Position numbers and translations under genes: made by a program | Source of the DNA: Paracoccus litorisediminis | Lineage (GTDB): Bacteria; Pseudomonadota; Alphaproteobacteria; Rhodobacterales; Rhodobacteraceae | Direction of reading: 5' to 3' | Length of the DNA: 64,000 nucleotides | NCBI RefSeq assembly: GCF_009711205.1 | Contig: NZ_WMIG01000002.1 | Span: 248,001-312,000 of the forward strand | Part shown: in pieces, positions 1-7,987 of the stretch | How positions within the stretch are numbered: the stretch's first letter is position 1 | Layout: the number at the start of each line of letters is the position of its first letter | Notes under the pieces: generated by a model | What the model saw: the letters and a program-made list of their open reading frames with translations, nothing else | Databases searched by the model: none | What the model was told of the DNA's origin: nothing

Positions 1-82
1 CGCCGCCCACGACCGCAAAGCCGAGCAACCCGGCATGCGCGACACCCGAGACCCAGTAGCCGATACGGTCGGAGCGATCCAT
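1..82 (-). CDS. tolA: TolA, N-terminal fragment (runs off left edge)
   Basis: Only the first 27 codons are inside the window. They read as a short charged start (MDRSDRIGYW) followed by a hydrophobic stretch rich in Gly, Ala, Val and Leu, which fits the single N-terminal membrane anchor of TolA. The ATG lies 4 bases past the tolR stop, in the order tolQ-tolR-tolA on the minus strand. TolA is the periplasm-spanning arm that couples the TolQR proton motor to TolB and Pal. The call rests mainly on gene order, because the periplasmic domains are outside the window. Confidence 0.75.
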   Translation of the reverse strand, partial: MDRSDRIGYWVSGVAHAGLLGFAVVGG

Positions 83-86
83 CGCC

Positions 87-554
87 CTAGCCTTCGGTAT
101 TCTGGCCGTTCATCCGGGGGCCGCCCGAATCCGTCACCAGCACGATATTGTTGAAGCCCGCTGCGTTCAGCGCCCCCATCACCTCCATGATGCGGGAATA
201 GGGGATCGAGCCGTCGGCGCGCAGATAGATCTTGTCGCTCTGGCGCTCCTGCGCCACCGCCTGCAGCCGGGTGATCAGCTCATCCTCGGGGACCTCGGTG
301 GTCATTACCAGAATCGGCCCATCGGGCGTGACCGAGACGCTCAGCGGCTCCTCGGGCTCGGCCGGGACGGATTGCGCGGCGGTCTTGGGCAGCTCCAAAG
401 GCACGCCCACCGTCAGCAGGGGTGCTGCGACCATGAAGATGATCAGCAGCACCAGCATCACGTCCACGAAGGGCGTGACGTTGATTTCGGCCATGGGCTG
501 GGACTTGGCGCGTCCCCGGCCCCGGCGATCCTTTCTGACGACCCCGGCCCCCAT
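87..554 (-). CDS. tolR: TolR, Tol-Pal proton-channel subunit
   Basis: This 155-residue ExbD/TolR-family protein has a basic cytoplasmic N-terminus, one membrane helix (about residues 24-48) and a periplasmic C-terminal domain. The family motif INVTPFVDVML carries the conserved membrane aspartate at residue 31, which in this family takes part in proton translocation. With TolQ it energises the Tol-Pal system, which maintains the outer membrane during constriction. Its ATG overlaps the tolQ stop by one base (TGATG), so the two are probably translationally coupled. tolA follows after 4 bases. Confidence 0.95.
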   Translation of the reverse strand: MGAGVVRKDRRGRGRAKSQPMAEINVTPFVDVMLVLLIIFMVAAPLLTVGVPLELPKTAAQSVPAEPEEPLSVSVTPDGPILVMTTEVPEDELITRLQAVAQERQSDKIYLRADGSIPYSRIMEVMGALNAAGFNNIVLVTDSGGPRMNGQNTEG

Positions 555-1249
555 CAGTCGTCTTCCAGCTGGCGCGACAGGATGGTCGAAAACTCGTCCG
601 AGAAAGCCTCATAGCCGCCGACGATCCGGTCGGAATCGGCGCTGAGCTTGTTGTAGAAGATCACCGCCGGAATAGCCGCCAGCAGACCCAGCGCGGTGGC
701 GACCAGCGCCTCGGCAATGCCGGGGGCAACGACGGCCAGCGAGGTGTTCTGCGAAATCGCAATTTCCTCGAACGCGGTCTTGATGCCCCAGACCGTGCCG
801 AACAGCCCGATGAAGGGCGCGGTCGAGCCGACCGTGGCAAGGAAGGGCAGCCCACGGGTCAGGCGGTCATTTTCGCGGTTGATGGCGACGTTCATGGCGC
901 GGTCGATGCGGGCAGTCGCTCCGGCGATCAGCCCGCCATCGTCACGATGGCTGCGCCGCCATTCGGTCATGCCCGCCGAGAAGATGCGCTCAGCCGCGCC
1001 CGAGGGCTGATCGCCCACCCGGTCGAACAGGTCGTCCAGCGGCTGGCCCGACCAGAAGGCGCGGTCGAAGCGGTCGGCCTCGCGCTTGGCGGCATTGTAC
1101 GAGATGAATTTCTGGATGATGATTGCCCAGGCCCAGAACGAGGCCAGGATCAGCATCACCATCACGATCTGGACGGTCAGCGACGCGCGCGCAAACAGCG
1201 CGATCAGAGAAAAGTCGACCGGCTGACCGGCTCCGGCGAGTTGTTCCAT
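554..1249 (-). CDS. tolQ: TolQ, Tol-Pal motor subunit
   Basis: The 231-residue protein belongs to the MotA/TolQ/ExbB family. It has three membrane helices at about residues 25-47, 133-157 and 170-199. The second contains the family signature GSTAPFIGLFGTVWGI, and a cytoplasmic loop lies between the first two. TolQ forms the pentameric stator around TolR helices and converts proton flow into TolA movement. The gene leads tolQ-tolR-tolA. About 100 bases separate it from ybgC upstream, so it may share the ybgC transcript, as in the usual ybgC-tolQRAB arrangement. Confidence 0.96.
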   Translation of the reverse strand: MEQLAGAGQPVDFSLIALFARASLTVQIVMVMLILASFWAWAIIIQKFISYNAAKREADRFDRAFWSGQPLDDLFDRVGDQPSGAAERIFSAGMTEWRRSHRDDGGLIAGATARIDRAMNVAINRENDRLTRGLPFLATVGSTAPFIGLFGTVWGIKTAFEEIAISQNTSLAVVAPGIAEALVATALGLLAAIPAVIFYNKLSADSDRIVGGYEAFSDEFSTILSRQLEDD

Positions 1250-1348
1250 GAATCAGGCCTGTGATTTTGGCCGCTGCTTCGCGGCTTCTGGCCTTGCGGA
1301 TTAGCAGCAATGACGCGGCCAGACAAACCCTGCCGCGTCAATTCTGCG

Positions 1349-1753
1349 TCAGGAACAAGTGCTTTCCGGCCCGCCCAGCCGTGAGGTCACATCTTTGGGC
1401 ATCCGCACCGGTCGTCCGGCCTCGGTGATACAGACCAAAGTGACCACGGCCGAAAACAGCAGCTGATCGCCGCGCCGCACCTTCTGACACATGATGATCC
1501 GCGCCGCGCCCATTTCGTGGATGCTAGATTGCACGGTCAACTCATCGTCGAAACGCGCGGGCGAAATATAATCGGCCTCGATCCGGCGCACGACAAAGAC
1601 CAGGCCGTCGCGCTTCATCGCCGCCTGATCGATCCCCAGATCGCGCAGCCATTCGCTGCGGGCACGCTCGATGAACTTCAGGTAATTCGCGTAATAGACG
1701 ATACCTGCAAGGTCGGTATCCTCGTAATAAACCCGGACGGAGAAAAGATGCAT
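1349..1753 (-). CDS. ybgC: YbgC-family acyl-CoA thioesterase
   Basis: This 134-residue single hotdog-fold protein has the 4HBT/YbgC signature near its N-terminus (YYEDTDLAGIVYYANYL), with the likely catalytic aspartate at residue 14. The histidine found after the motif tyrosine in E. coli YbgC is a tyrosine here. YbgC enzymes hydrolyse acyl-CoA thioesters and are linked to the Tol-Pal complex and phospholipid synthesis. Position directly upstream of tolQ on the same strand supports the assignment. Length matches the family (about 130-140 residues). Confidence 0.92.
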   Translation of the reverse strand: MHLFSVRVYYEDTDLAGIVYYANYLKFIERARSEWLRDLGIDQAAMKRDGLVFVVRRIEADYISPARFDDELTVQSSIHEMGAARIIMCQKVRRGDQLLFSAVVTLVCITEAGRPVRMPKDVTSRLGGPESTCS

Positions 1754-1780
1754 GGATCAGCTCCTGACTTTGCGGTCGCG

Positions 1781-1844
1781 GGGGGCTTTCCGCCCCCGTC
1801 GCCGTCCCGGCGACTCCCCCGGAGGATATTTGACCAAGAAAGAA
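1781..1844 (+). repeat. Dispersed hairpin element, copy 1 (composite)
   Basis: Read on the plus strand this copy contains hairpin 1 (GGGGGC/GCCCCC, 1781-1797), hairpin 2 (GTCGCC/GGCGAC, 1798-1814) and a tail CCCCCGGAGGATATTT followed by purine-rich AAGAAAGAA ending at 1844. The same three parts in the same order recur at 2436-2506 and 12523-12585 on the minus strand. It sits between ybgC and the 3' end of the unknown gene at 1852. No plus-strand gene precedes it. Confidence 0.75.
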
Positions 1845-1851
1845 TTGGGGA

Positions 1852-2427
1852 CTAGCGGCGCTGCAACCGTGCGGCAAGGCGCATGGCATGGCTTTGGTCA
1901 CGCGCCACGACCGGCAGGACCGGATCATAGGCAACGCGGATCAGATCGGCCAGCTCGCGCGAGGGCGTGACATCCTGTGCAAAAGTCAGCAGCGCGCGCA
2001 TGACCATCACTTCGGCCAATCCGGCGGGATGGGCGTCGGCAAGGCCCCCGCCCATGTTCACGAAGGTCATGCAGGCGCGAATGCCCCCGTCGCTGTCGAA
2101 ACGAAAGATACGGTACTGATCCGCCGTCTGCGCCTTCAATCGCTGCGGCAGGTCCTGCTGCCCGGTCAGCCCATCCAGATCGGGAATCTCTGCCAGTTCG
2201 TCCCAGTCGCGCACGAAAAAGCTCATCAGGTTCGCGCCCATCTCGGGATCGGTCTCGACCTGAGGATGTCCGGCATGAACCAGTGCCGCCCGCGTCACGT
2301 CACGAAAAATGGCCAGCGTCTCGTCCGACAGGCCAAAGATCACCGGCGCGACAGGCCGTCCCCAGCGTGCGCACAGATAATTGCCGTCGCGGGTGAAAAG
2401 TGCTGCGATGTCATCGGCGCCGAACAT
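1852..2427 (-). CDS. Conserved hypothetical protein
   Basis: I do not recognise this 191-residue soluble protein. It starts MFGADDIAALFTRDGNYLCA and has no signal peptide or membrane segment. The start at 2427 is chosen over a longer in-frame ATG at 2529 because AAGAAAGAAGGA lies just upstream as a Shine-Dalgarno region, and because the longer version would run through the two hairpins of the intergenic repeat. It contains an acidic stretch (DWDELAEIPDLDGL) and a Gly-rich segment (FVNMGGGLADAHPAG). It lies downstream of scoAB on the same strand, which suggests co-transcription but does not reveal a function. Confidence 0.75.
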   Translation of the reverse strand: MFGADDIAALFTRDGNYLCARWGRPVAPVIFGLSDETLAIFRDVTRAALVHAGHPQVETDPEMGANLMSFFVRDWDELAEIPDLDGLTGQQDLPQRLKAQTADQYRIFRFDSDGGIRACMTFVNMGGGLADAHPAGLAEVMVMRALLTFAQDVTPSRELADLIRVAYDPVLPVVARDQSHAMRLAARLQRR

Positions 2428-2435
2428 GGCCGTCC

Positions 2436-2506
2436 TTCTTTCTTGCGGAAATATCCTCGGGGGTGAATTGCGGCGCAGGCCGCAAGAGGGGGCGGACAGC
2501 CCCCTC
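2436..2506 (-). repeat. Dispersed hairpin element, copy 2 (composite)
   Basis: Read on the minus strand: hairpin 1 (GAGGGGGC/GCCCCCTC, 2506-2486), hairpin 2 (TTGCGGC/GCCGCAA, 2485-2468), then the tail CCCCCGAGGATATTT and AAGAAAGAA ending at 2436. It lies just after the scoB stop. Its purine tail is also the ribosome-binding region of the next gene, which starts at 2427. The stems differ in sequence from copies 1 and 5 but pair equally well. Confidence 0.8.
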
Positions 2507-2525
2507 GGACGTTTCAGCCCGCGCG

Positions 2526-3155
2526 TCAAGCGACGATCGTCGCCTCGGTTGCCGCGCGCAGTTCCGCCTCGGTCACGCCATCGGCGAGATCGACGATTTT
2601 CAATCCGCCCTCGACCACGTCGAGAACGCCCAGATTACTGATGATGCGGTTGACTACGGCCTTGCCAGTCAGTGGCAGGGTGCAGGCCTTCAGCACCTTC
2701 GATTCACCGGCCTTGTTGGTGTGGTCCATGACCACGACCACGCGCTTGACGCCCGCGACCAGATCCATCGCACCGCCCATGCCCTTGACCAGCTTGCCGG
2801 GGATCATCCAGTTCGCCAGATCGCCCGTCTCCGAGACCTCCATCGCGCCAAGGATCGCCATGGCGATCTTGCCGCCACGGATCATCGCAAAGCTTTCGGA
2901 ACTGTCAAAGAAGGCCGTCTGCGGCAGCGCCGTCACGGTCTGCTTGCCCGCATTGATCAAGTCGGGATCCTCCTCGCCCTCAAAGGGGAAAGGCCCGATG
3001 CCCAGCATGCCGTTTTCCGATTGCAGCGTGACCTCGACACCTTCGGGGATGTAATTCGCCACCAGCGTCGGGATGCCGATGCCAAGGTTCACATACCACC
3101 CGTCCTGCAATTCCTGCGCGGCACGGGCGGCCATCTGATTGCGGTCCCAAGGCAT
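2526..3155 (-). CDS. scoB: 3-oxoacid CoA-transferase subunit B
   Basis: This 209-residue family I CoA-transferase beta subunit contains the catalytic motif SENGMLG, whose glutamate carries the covalent CoA intermediate, and [13 protein letters not shown] near the N-terminus. With ScoA it moves CoA from succinyl-CoA to acetoacetate (or a related 3-oxoacid), feeding ketone bodies and poly-hydroxybutyrate breakdown products into acetyl-CoA. The ATG overlaps the scoA stop by one base, so the subunits are probably made at a fixed ratio. Exact substrate preference cannot be read from sequence. Confidence 0.93.
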   Translation of the reverse strand: MPWDRNQMAARAAQELQDGWYVNLGIGIPTLVANYIPEGVEVTLQSENGMLGIGPFPFEGEEDPDLINAGKQTVTALPQTAFFDSSESFAMIRGGKIAMAILGAMEVSETGDLANWMIPGKLVKGMGGAMDLVAGVKRVVVVMDHTNKAGESKVLKACTLPLTGKAVVNRIISNLGVLDVVEGGLKIVDLADGVTEAELRAATEATIVA

Positions 3156-3859
3156 CAGACGGCCTCCTTCTTGCGAGTGGTGCGTTGTTCGATGCGCTTT
3201 TCATGCTGCCCCTGGATCAGGCGGTGCACATAGATGCCCGGCAGATGGATGCTATCGGGATCAAGGCTGCCGGTGGGTACGATCTCTTCGACCTCGACGA
3301 TGCAGGTGCGACCGCATTTCGCCGCCGGAACGTTGAAGTTGCGCGCCGTCTTGCGAAAGACCACGTTGCCCGAGGCGTCCGCCTTCCAGCCCTTGACGAT
3401 GGCCAGATCGGCGACAAGGCCGCGTTCAAGGATATAGGTCTCGCCGTCGAAATCCTTGTGCTCCTTGCCATCCGCGATGACCGTGCCGACACCGGTCTTG
3501 GTGTAGAAGCCGGGAATACCCGCGCCACCGGCCCGCATGCGCTCGGCCAAAGTGCCCTGCGGGTTGAACTCCAGCTCCAGTTCGCCCGACAGGTATTGGC
3601 GCATGAATTCCGCATTCTCGCCGACATAGGACGAGATCATCTTCTTGATCTGGCGCGAGTCGAGCAGGATGCCCAGACCGAACCCATCGACGCCGCAATT
3701 GTTGCTGGCGATGGTCAGATCCTTGGTCCCTGCCTTGTGGATCGCGTCGATCAGCAATTCCGGGATGCCGCACAGGCCAAAGCCACCTGCCGCGATCAGC
3801 ATTCCGTCCCTCAGGACCCCCTCCAGCGCGGCTTCCGCACTGCCATAGATCTTTTTCAT
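3155..3859 (-). CDS. scoA: 3-oxoacid CoA-transferase subunit A
   Basis: The 234-residue family I CoA-transferase alpha subunit has the glycine-rich [16 protein letters not shown] segment (about residues 25-41) and the [15 protein letters not shown] region typical of the SCOT alpha chain. It pairs with ScoB, encoded immediately downstream with overlapping stop and start, in acetoacetate/3-oxoacid activation from succinyl-CoA. The gene begins the transcription unit scoA-scoB-unknown gene. The 130 bases upstream hold the topA terminator, so scoA must have its own promoter after that hairpin. Confidence 0.93.
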   Translation of the reverse strand: MKKIYGSAEAALEGVLRDGMLIAAGGFGLCGIPELLIDAIHKAGTKDLTIASNNCGVDGFGLGILLDSRQIKKMISSYVGENAEFMRQYLSGELELEFNPQGTLAERMRAGGAGIPGFYTKTGVGTVIADGKEHKDFDGETYILERGLVADLAIVKGWKADASGNVVFRKTARNFNVPAAKCGRTCIVEVEEIVPTGSLDPDSIHLPGIYVHRLIQGQHEKRIEQRTTRKKEAV

Positions 3860-3933
3860 CTACCCCTCCGCCTAGGCTTCCGAAATTTGTGGCGGGGATG
3901 GGATGCGAAGTCAACGCGCCGCACTGCGGCATG

Positions 3934-3970
3934 AAAAATCCCGCCCCGAACGCATCAGGTTCGGGGCGGG
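3934..3970 (-). terminator. Rho-independent terminator of topA
   Basis: An 11-bp GC-rich perfect stem (CCCGCCCCGAA / TTCGGGGCGGG, 3940-3970) is followed on the minus strand by a run of five T's (3938-3934). It starts 20 bases after the topA stop codon, in the right orientation to end the topA transcript before scoA. Confidence 0.88.
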
Positions 3971-3989
3971 AGATACCGGGATTGCCGGA

Positions 3990-6593
3990 TTACTCGGCTT
4001 CCTTGGTCTTGGCGGCGGCCTTCTTGGCCGGAGCTTTCGCGGCGGGCTTCTTGGCGGCGGGCTTCTTGGCGGCGGGCTTTTTCTCGGCCGTCTTTTTCTC
4101 GGCGGTTTTGGCCGCAGCCTTCTTGGCCGGTTTCTTGGTCTTGCCAGCCTTCTCGGTGATCAGCTCCAGCGCGCGCTCCAGCGAGACCGCCTCGGGCTCC
4201 AGATCGCGCGGCAGGGTCGCGTTGACCTTGCCCCATTTGACGTAAGGCCCATAGCGCCCGGCCAGAACCTGCACCGGGCCACCCTCGGGATGCTCGCCCA
4301 GCTCGACCAAAGGCGCGGCTGCCGCCGCCCTGCCCCGCACCACCTTCGAGGCCAGAACCTCGACCGCGCGGTTCATGCCGATGGTAAAGACCTCATCGAC
4401 ATCGGGCAGGTTCACATATTTCGCGCCATGCTTGACGTAGGGCCCGTAGCGGCCAATCCCCGCCTCGACGGCGACGCCATCCTCGGGATGCGCGCCGATC
4501 TCGCGCGGCAGCGCCAGCAGCGCCAAGGCGCGCTCCAGATCGACCGAGGCCAATTCCCAACCCTTCGGGACCGAGGCACGCGGCGGCTTCGGCACTTCCG
4601 CCGTCGCCTCGCCTCGCTGAACGTAAGGCCCGAAACGGCCGTTCTTCAGGCTGATCTCATCGCCATTGTCAGTGCCCAGCACCGCATCGCCGACCACTTC
4701 GCCCTCGGGACTGCTGATCGGACGGGTAAAGCGGCATTCGGGATAATTGGTGCAGCCGATGAAGGCCCCGCCCGAACGCGCGGTCTTCAGATGCAGCCGG
4801 CCCTTGTGACACAGCGGGCATTCGCGCGGATCGGTCCCATCGGCACGCGCCGGATACAAATGCGGCGCCAGCGCCTCGTCAATCGCTTCCAGCACCTCGC
4901 CGATGCGCAGTTCGCTGGTCCCTTCCAGCGCAGCGGTGAAATCCTTCCAGAAGCGGCGCAGCACCTCGCGGTAGGCGCGCTCACCCGAGGAGATATCGTC
5001 CAGTTCCCCCTCAAGGCTCGAGGTGAAATCATAGCTGACATAGCGGGGGAAATATTTCAGCAAGAAGATCGTGACCAGCCGCCCCTTGTCCTCGGGGATC
5101 AGGCGGTTCTGTTCCTTGCGGACATAGTCGCGGTCCTGAATCGTCGTAACGATGCTGGCATAGGTCGAGGGACGCCCGATCCCCAGCTCTTCCATGCGCT
5201 TGACGAGGGTCGCCTCGGTATAGCGCGGGGGGGCTTGGGTGAAATGCTGCTCGGGGGTGATGCCGCGCTTCTCGGCCTTTTCGCCCTCGTTGATCGCGGG
5301 CAAGCGGCGGCCATCCTCATCTTCTTCGTCGTCGCGGCCTTGATCATAGACCTTCAGGAAGCCGTCAAACAGCATCACCTGACCATTGGCGCGCAACCCG
5401 ACCTGCGCATCCACCGAGGCGATCTCGACCGTCGTGCGCTCCATCCGCGCCGATTCCATCTGGGAGGCAATGGTGCGCTTCCAGATCAGATCATACAGCG
5501 CCTTCTGATCCTTGTCGGACACGGGCAGCTTGTCGGGCGACATGAACATGTCCGTCGGCCGGATGCACTCGTGGGCCTCCTGCGCGTTCTTGGCCTTGTT
5601 CTTGTACATGCGCGGGCTGCTCGGCAGGTATTCCTCGCCGAAACGCTTCTTGATCGCGTCGCGGGCGGACATCACCGCTTCGGGGGCCATGTCGATGCCG
5701 TCGGTCCGCATATAGGTGATGTGGCCCGCCTCATACAGCCGCTGCGCCGCCGACATGCAGGCCCGTGCGCCAAGGCCCAGCTTGCGGCTGGCCTCTTGCT
5801 GCAGGGTCGAGGTCATGAAGGGCGGCCAAGGGTTGCGGCTCGCAGGCTTGGCGGTGACACTTGCCACCTTCAGATCGCGCGCCGCAATGGCCGAGACCGC
5901 CAGCATCGCATCCTTTTCGGTCGCGATGTCGAAACGCTCCAGCTTCTTGCCGCCATAAACCGTCAGCGCCGCATCGAACTGATCGCCGCGCGGGGTCGCC
6001 AGTTTCGCATGAACCGACCAATACTCGCGGGCCTTGAAGGCCTCGATCTCCATCTCGCGGTCAACGATGACCCGCAGGGCGACCGATTGCACCCGGCCCG
6101 CGGATTTCGCGCCCGGCAGCTTGCGCCACAGCACCGGCGACAGGTTGAAGCCCACCAGATAATCCAGCGCGCGCCGTGCCAGATAGGCATCGACCAGCGG
6201 CTGGTCGATCTGGCGCGGGGCCGCCATCGCTTCGGTCACGGCATTCTTGGTAATGGCGTTGAAGGTCACACGGCTGACCTGCGCACCCTTCTTCAGCGCG
6301 GGTGCCAAGGTCTCAAGCAAGTGCCACGAAATCGCCTCGCCCTCGCGATCGGGGTCGGTGGCGAGGATCAGGTTCGGGTCCGAGGCAAGCGCATCCTTGA
6401 TCGCCTTGACGTGCTTCTTCGACTCGCTCGCGACTTCCCATTTCATGGCGAAATCGGCCTCGGGATCGACGCTGCCATCCTTGGGCGGCAGGTCCCGCAC
6501 ATGCCCGAACGAGGCCAGAACCGTATAGTCGTCGCCCAGATACTTGTTGATCGTCTTGGCCTTGGCCGGAGATTCGACGACGACGACAGGCAT
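3990..6593 (-). CDS. topA: DNA topoisomerase I
   Basis: This 867-residue type IA topoisomerase relaxes negative supercoils. It opens with the Toprim domain (VVVESPAKAKTINKYLG) and carries the active-site tyrosine in THITYMRTDG-like sequence (GHITYMRTDGIDM). One complete C4 zinc ribbon follows (CPLCHKG...CTNYPEC), then further topoisomerase C-terminal repeats ('GRYGPYVKWG' type). The last 50 or so residues are a Lys/Ala/Pro tail (KKPAAKKPAAKKPAAKAPAK) resembling histone H1, probably a nonspecific DNA-binding extension; such tails vary between species. A 15-bp tandem repeat encodes part of it. Confidence 0.97.
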   Translation of the reverse strand: MPVVVVESPAKAKTINKYLGDDYTVLASFGHVRDLPPKDGSVDPEADFAMKWEVASESKKHVKAIKDALASDPNLILATDPDREGEAISWHLLETLAPALKKGAQVSRVTFNAITKNAVTEAMAAPRQIDQPLVDAYLARRALDYLVGFNLSPVLWRKLPGAKSAGRVQSVALRVIVDREMEIEAFKAREYWSVHAKLATPRGDQFDAALTVYGGKKLERFDIATEKDAMLAVSAIAARDLKVASVTAKPASRNPWPPFMTSTLQQEASRKLGLGARACMSAAQRLYEAGHITYMRTDGIDMAPEAVMSARDAIKKRFGEEYLPSSPRMYKNKAKNAQEAHECIRPTDMFMSPDKLPVSDKDQKALYDLIWKRTIASQMESARMERTTVEIASVDAQVGLRANGQVMLFDGFLKVYDQGRDDEEDEDGRRLPAINEGEKAEKRGITPEQHFTQAPPRYTEATLVKRMEELGIGRPSTYASIVTTIQDRDYVRKEQNRLIPEDKGRLVTIFLLKYFPRYVSYDFTSSLEGELDDISSGERAYREVLRRFWKDFTAALEGTSELRIGEVLEAIDEALAPHLYPARADGTDPRECPLCHKGRLHLKTARSGGAFIGCTNYPECRFTRPISSPEGEVVGDAVLGTDNGDEISLKNGRFGPYVQRGEATAEVPKPPRASVPKGWELASVDLERALALLALPREIGAHPEDGVAVEAGIGRYGPYVKHGAKYVNLPDVDEVFTIGMNRAVEVLASKVVRGRAAAAAPLVELGEHPEGGPVQVLAGRYGPYVKWGKVNATLPRDLEPEAVSLERALELITEKAGKTKKPAKKAAAKTAEKKTAEKKPAAKKPAAKKPAAKAPAKKAAAKTKEAE
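4041..4080 (-). repeat. 15-bp tandem repeat in the topA tail
   Basis: The unit GGCGGGCTTCTTGGC (plus-strand reading) occurs twice perfectly (4041-4055, 4056-4070) and is followed by a partial third copy from 4071. It encodes the repeated AKKPA pentapeptide of the TopA tail. Further looser AKK-type repeats flank it, making the segment a plausible slippage site. Confidence 0.8.
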
Positions 6594-6659
6594 GGATAAT
6601 CCTTCGCTATGATTCGGGCGGGGAAAATGAGCATAGCCCGGCGCAGTGTCAACGCCGGG

Positions 6660-6714
6660 CTTTCATCGTTTTGAAAATACCCCACGGGGGTCCGGGGGTG
6701 TGAGACCCCCGGCA
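6660..6714 (-). terminator. Terminator of fpr with dispersed element, copy 3
   Basis: On the minus strand, just after the fpr stop, CCGGGGGTCTCACACCCCCGG forms a strong hairpin. A second small stem (CCCCCGTGGGG) and GGGTATTTTC with AAACGATGAAAG follow, ending at 6660. This is the type II tail of the dispersed element, in sense orientation to fpr, and the hairpin plus T-rich stretch could end transcription. Confidence 0.7.
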
Positions 6715-6720
6715 GCTACC

Positions 6721-7560
6721 TCAGACGCCGTCGCCGACAAAGGCCTTCTCGACCACGAATTCCTTCGGATCGCTGTTTGCACCCTCGCGCAGACCGAACC
6801 CTTCCAGCACTTCCTTGACGTCGACGTTGAAGGCCAGACTGCCGCAGACCATGGCGCGGTCATTCGCCACATCCATGGGCGGAAGATTCAGATCTTCGAA
6901 CACCTTACCCGAGGTCAGGTTGTCGGTGATCCGGCCCATGAAGGGGCTCTCTTCGCGGGTGGTGGTGGGGTAATACAGCAGGCGATTGGCGAAATCCTCG
7001 CCATAGATCTCGCCCAGAAGCGGGTCGTGCTTCAGGTTCTCGACCAGCTCGCGGCCATAGGTCAGTTCCTCGGCAGTACGGCAGGTATGCATCATGATGA
7101 CCTGCTCGTAGCGCTCATAGGTCTCGGGGTCGCGCATCAGCGAGGCAAAGGGCGCAAGCCCCGTCCCGGTGGCCAGGAACCACATGCGCTTGCCCGGCAG
7201 CAGCGCATCCAGCACCAGCGTGCCGACGGGCTTCGGACGCAGGATGATCTCATCACCCGGCTCGATCAGTTGCAGCTTCGAGGTGAGCGGCCCATCCGGC
7301 ACCTTGATCGAGTAGAATTCCAGTTCGTCGTCCCAATTGGGCGAGGCGATGGAATAGGCGCGCAGGATCGGCTTGCCGTTGTCGCCCGGCAGACCGATCA
7401 TTACGAACTCGCCCGAGCGGAAGCGCAGGGAAGCCGGCCGCGTCACGCGGAAGGAAAACAGCGTGTCGCTCCAATGCGTGACCGAGGTTACGGTCTGGGC
7501 ATCGGGCAGGGTCTTGGCGGGTTTAACGGCGGCTTCGGCCACGGAGAGATCCAGTGTCAT
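6721..7560 (-). CDS. fpr: Ferredoxin/flavodoxin--NADP+ reductase
   Basis: The 279-residue FAD enzyme matches the bacterial FPR family (Rhodobacter type). The FAD-binding motif is RAYSIASP (about residue 67), the NADP site is ATGTGLAPFASL (about residues 128-140), and the C-terminus ends FVVEKAFVGDGV. It exchanges electrons between NADPH and ferredoxin or flavodoxin. Its place 55 bases after DUF934 and downstream of cysI-cysH suggests that it supplies reduced ferredoxin to sulfite reductase, although FPR also serves oxidative-stress roles. A hairpin at 7592-7607 lies in the gap from DUF934. Confidence 0.92.
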   Translation of the reverse strand: MTLDLSVAEAAVKPAKTLPDAQTVTSVTHWSDTLFSFRVTRPASLRFRSGEFVMIGLPGDNGKPILRAYSIASPNWDDELEFYSIKVPDGPLTSKLQLIEPGDEIILRPKPVGTLVLDALLPGKRMWFLATGTGLAPFASLMRDPETYERYEQVIMMHTCRTAEELTYGRELVENLKHDPLLGEIYGEDFANRLLYYPTTTREESPFMGRITDNLTSGKVFEDLNLPPMDVANDRAMVCGSLAFNVDVKEVLEGFGLREGANSDPKEFVVEKAFVGDGV

Positions 7561-7615
7561 GTCAGGGTCCGGGTCTATCTAATTCAGGTGGGACCGGGGG
7601 AAAACCCCGGCCGTT

Positions 7616-7987
7616 TCATCCGGCAAGGCGCGAACGGTGATCCCATTGCTGCCAGTCGGCACGGTATAGCCATTGCTCTTGCGGCTGGCGGGCGGCCAGC
7701 GCTGCTGGAATCTGCACTTCGTCGAAGCCCACGCGGCGGGCCATCGCATATTGGTCGGCGATCAGACCGCCCACGGCACGCAGCCGCCCGGCGAAACCCT
7801 TTTCGCGCAGCAGGCGGGCCAGCGTGAAGCCGCGCCCGTCGCTGAAGGCAGGAAAGCTGATGGCGATCAGATCATGGCCCAGATAGTCACCCAAGGTCGC
7901 GGGATCAACATCCGGGGCCAGAATGACCGGCTCGGCCCCGTCATGGGGGTGGAAGCCGTCATCGCGGACCAGAAAGAAATCGCTCAT
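7616..7987 (-). CDS. DUF934 protein of the sulfite-reduction cluster
   Basis: This 123-residue protein belongs to DUF934, a family repeatedly found next to cysI and cysH in alpha- and betaproteobacteria. Its biochemical role is unestablished, though an accessory function in sulfite reduction is usually assumed. Recognisable features are DLIAISFPAFSDGRGFTLARLLR and LRAVGGLIADQ. The start at 7987 gives the standard ATGA overlap with the cysH stop and is preferred to an ATG at 8038 inside cysH. There is no membrane segment or signal peptide. Confidence 0.85.
   Translation of the reverse strand: MSDFFLVRDDGFHPHDGAEPVILAPDVDPATLGDYLGHDLIAISFPAFSDGRGFTLARLLREKGFAGRLRAVGGLIADQYAMARRVGFDEVQIPAALAARQPQEQWLYRADWQQWDHRSRLAG

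Noticed and set aside
3903..6599. 898-codon plus-strand open frame opposite topA
   Set aside because: It is antisense to a complete, clearly conserved topA. Its product is rich in Arg, Gln, His and Gly with no recognisable domain, as expected from an antisense frame in GC-rich DNA.
7590..7608. Hairpin between DUF934 and fpr as a terminator
   Set aside because: The CCGGGG/CCCCGG stem is not followed by a T-run on the minus strand, so it is not called as a terminator; it could be an RNA-processing stem.
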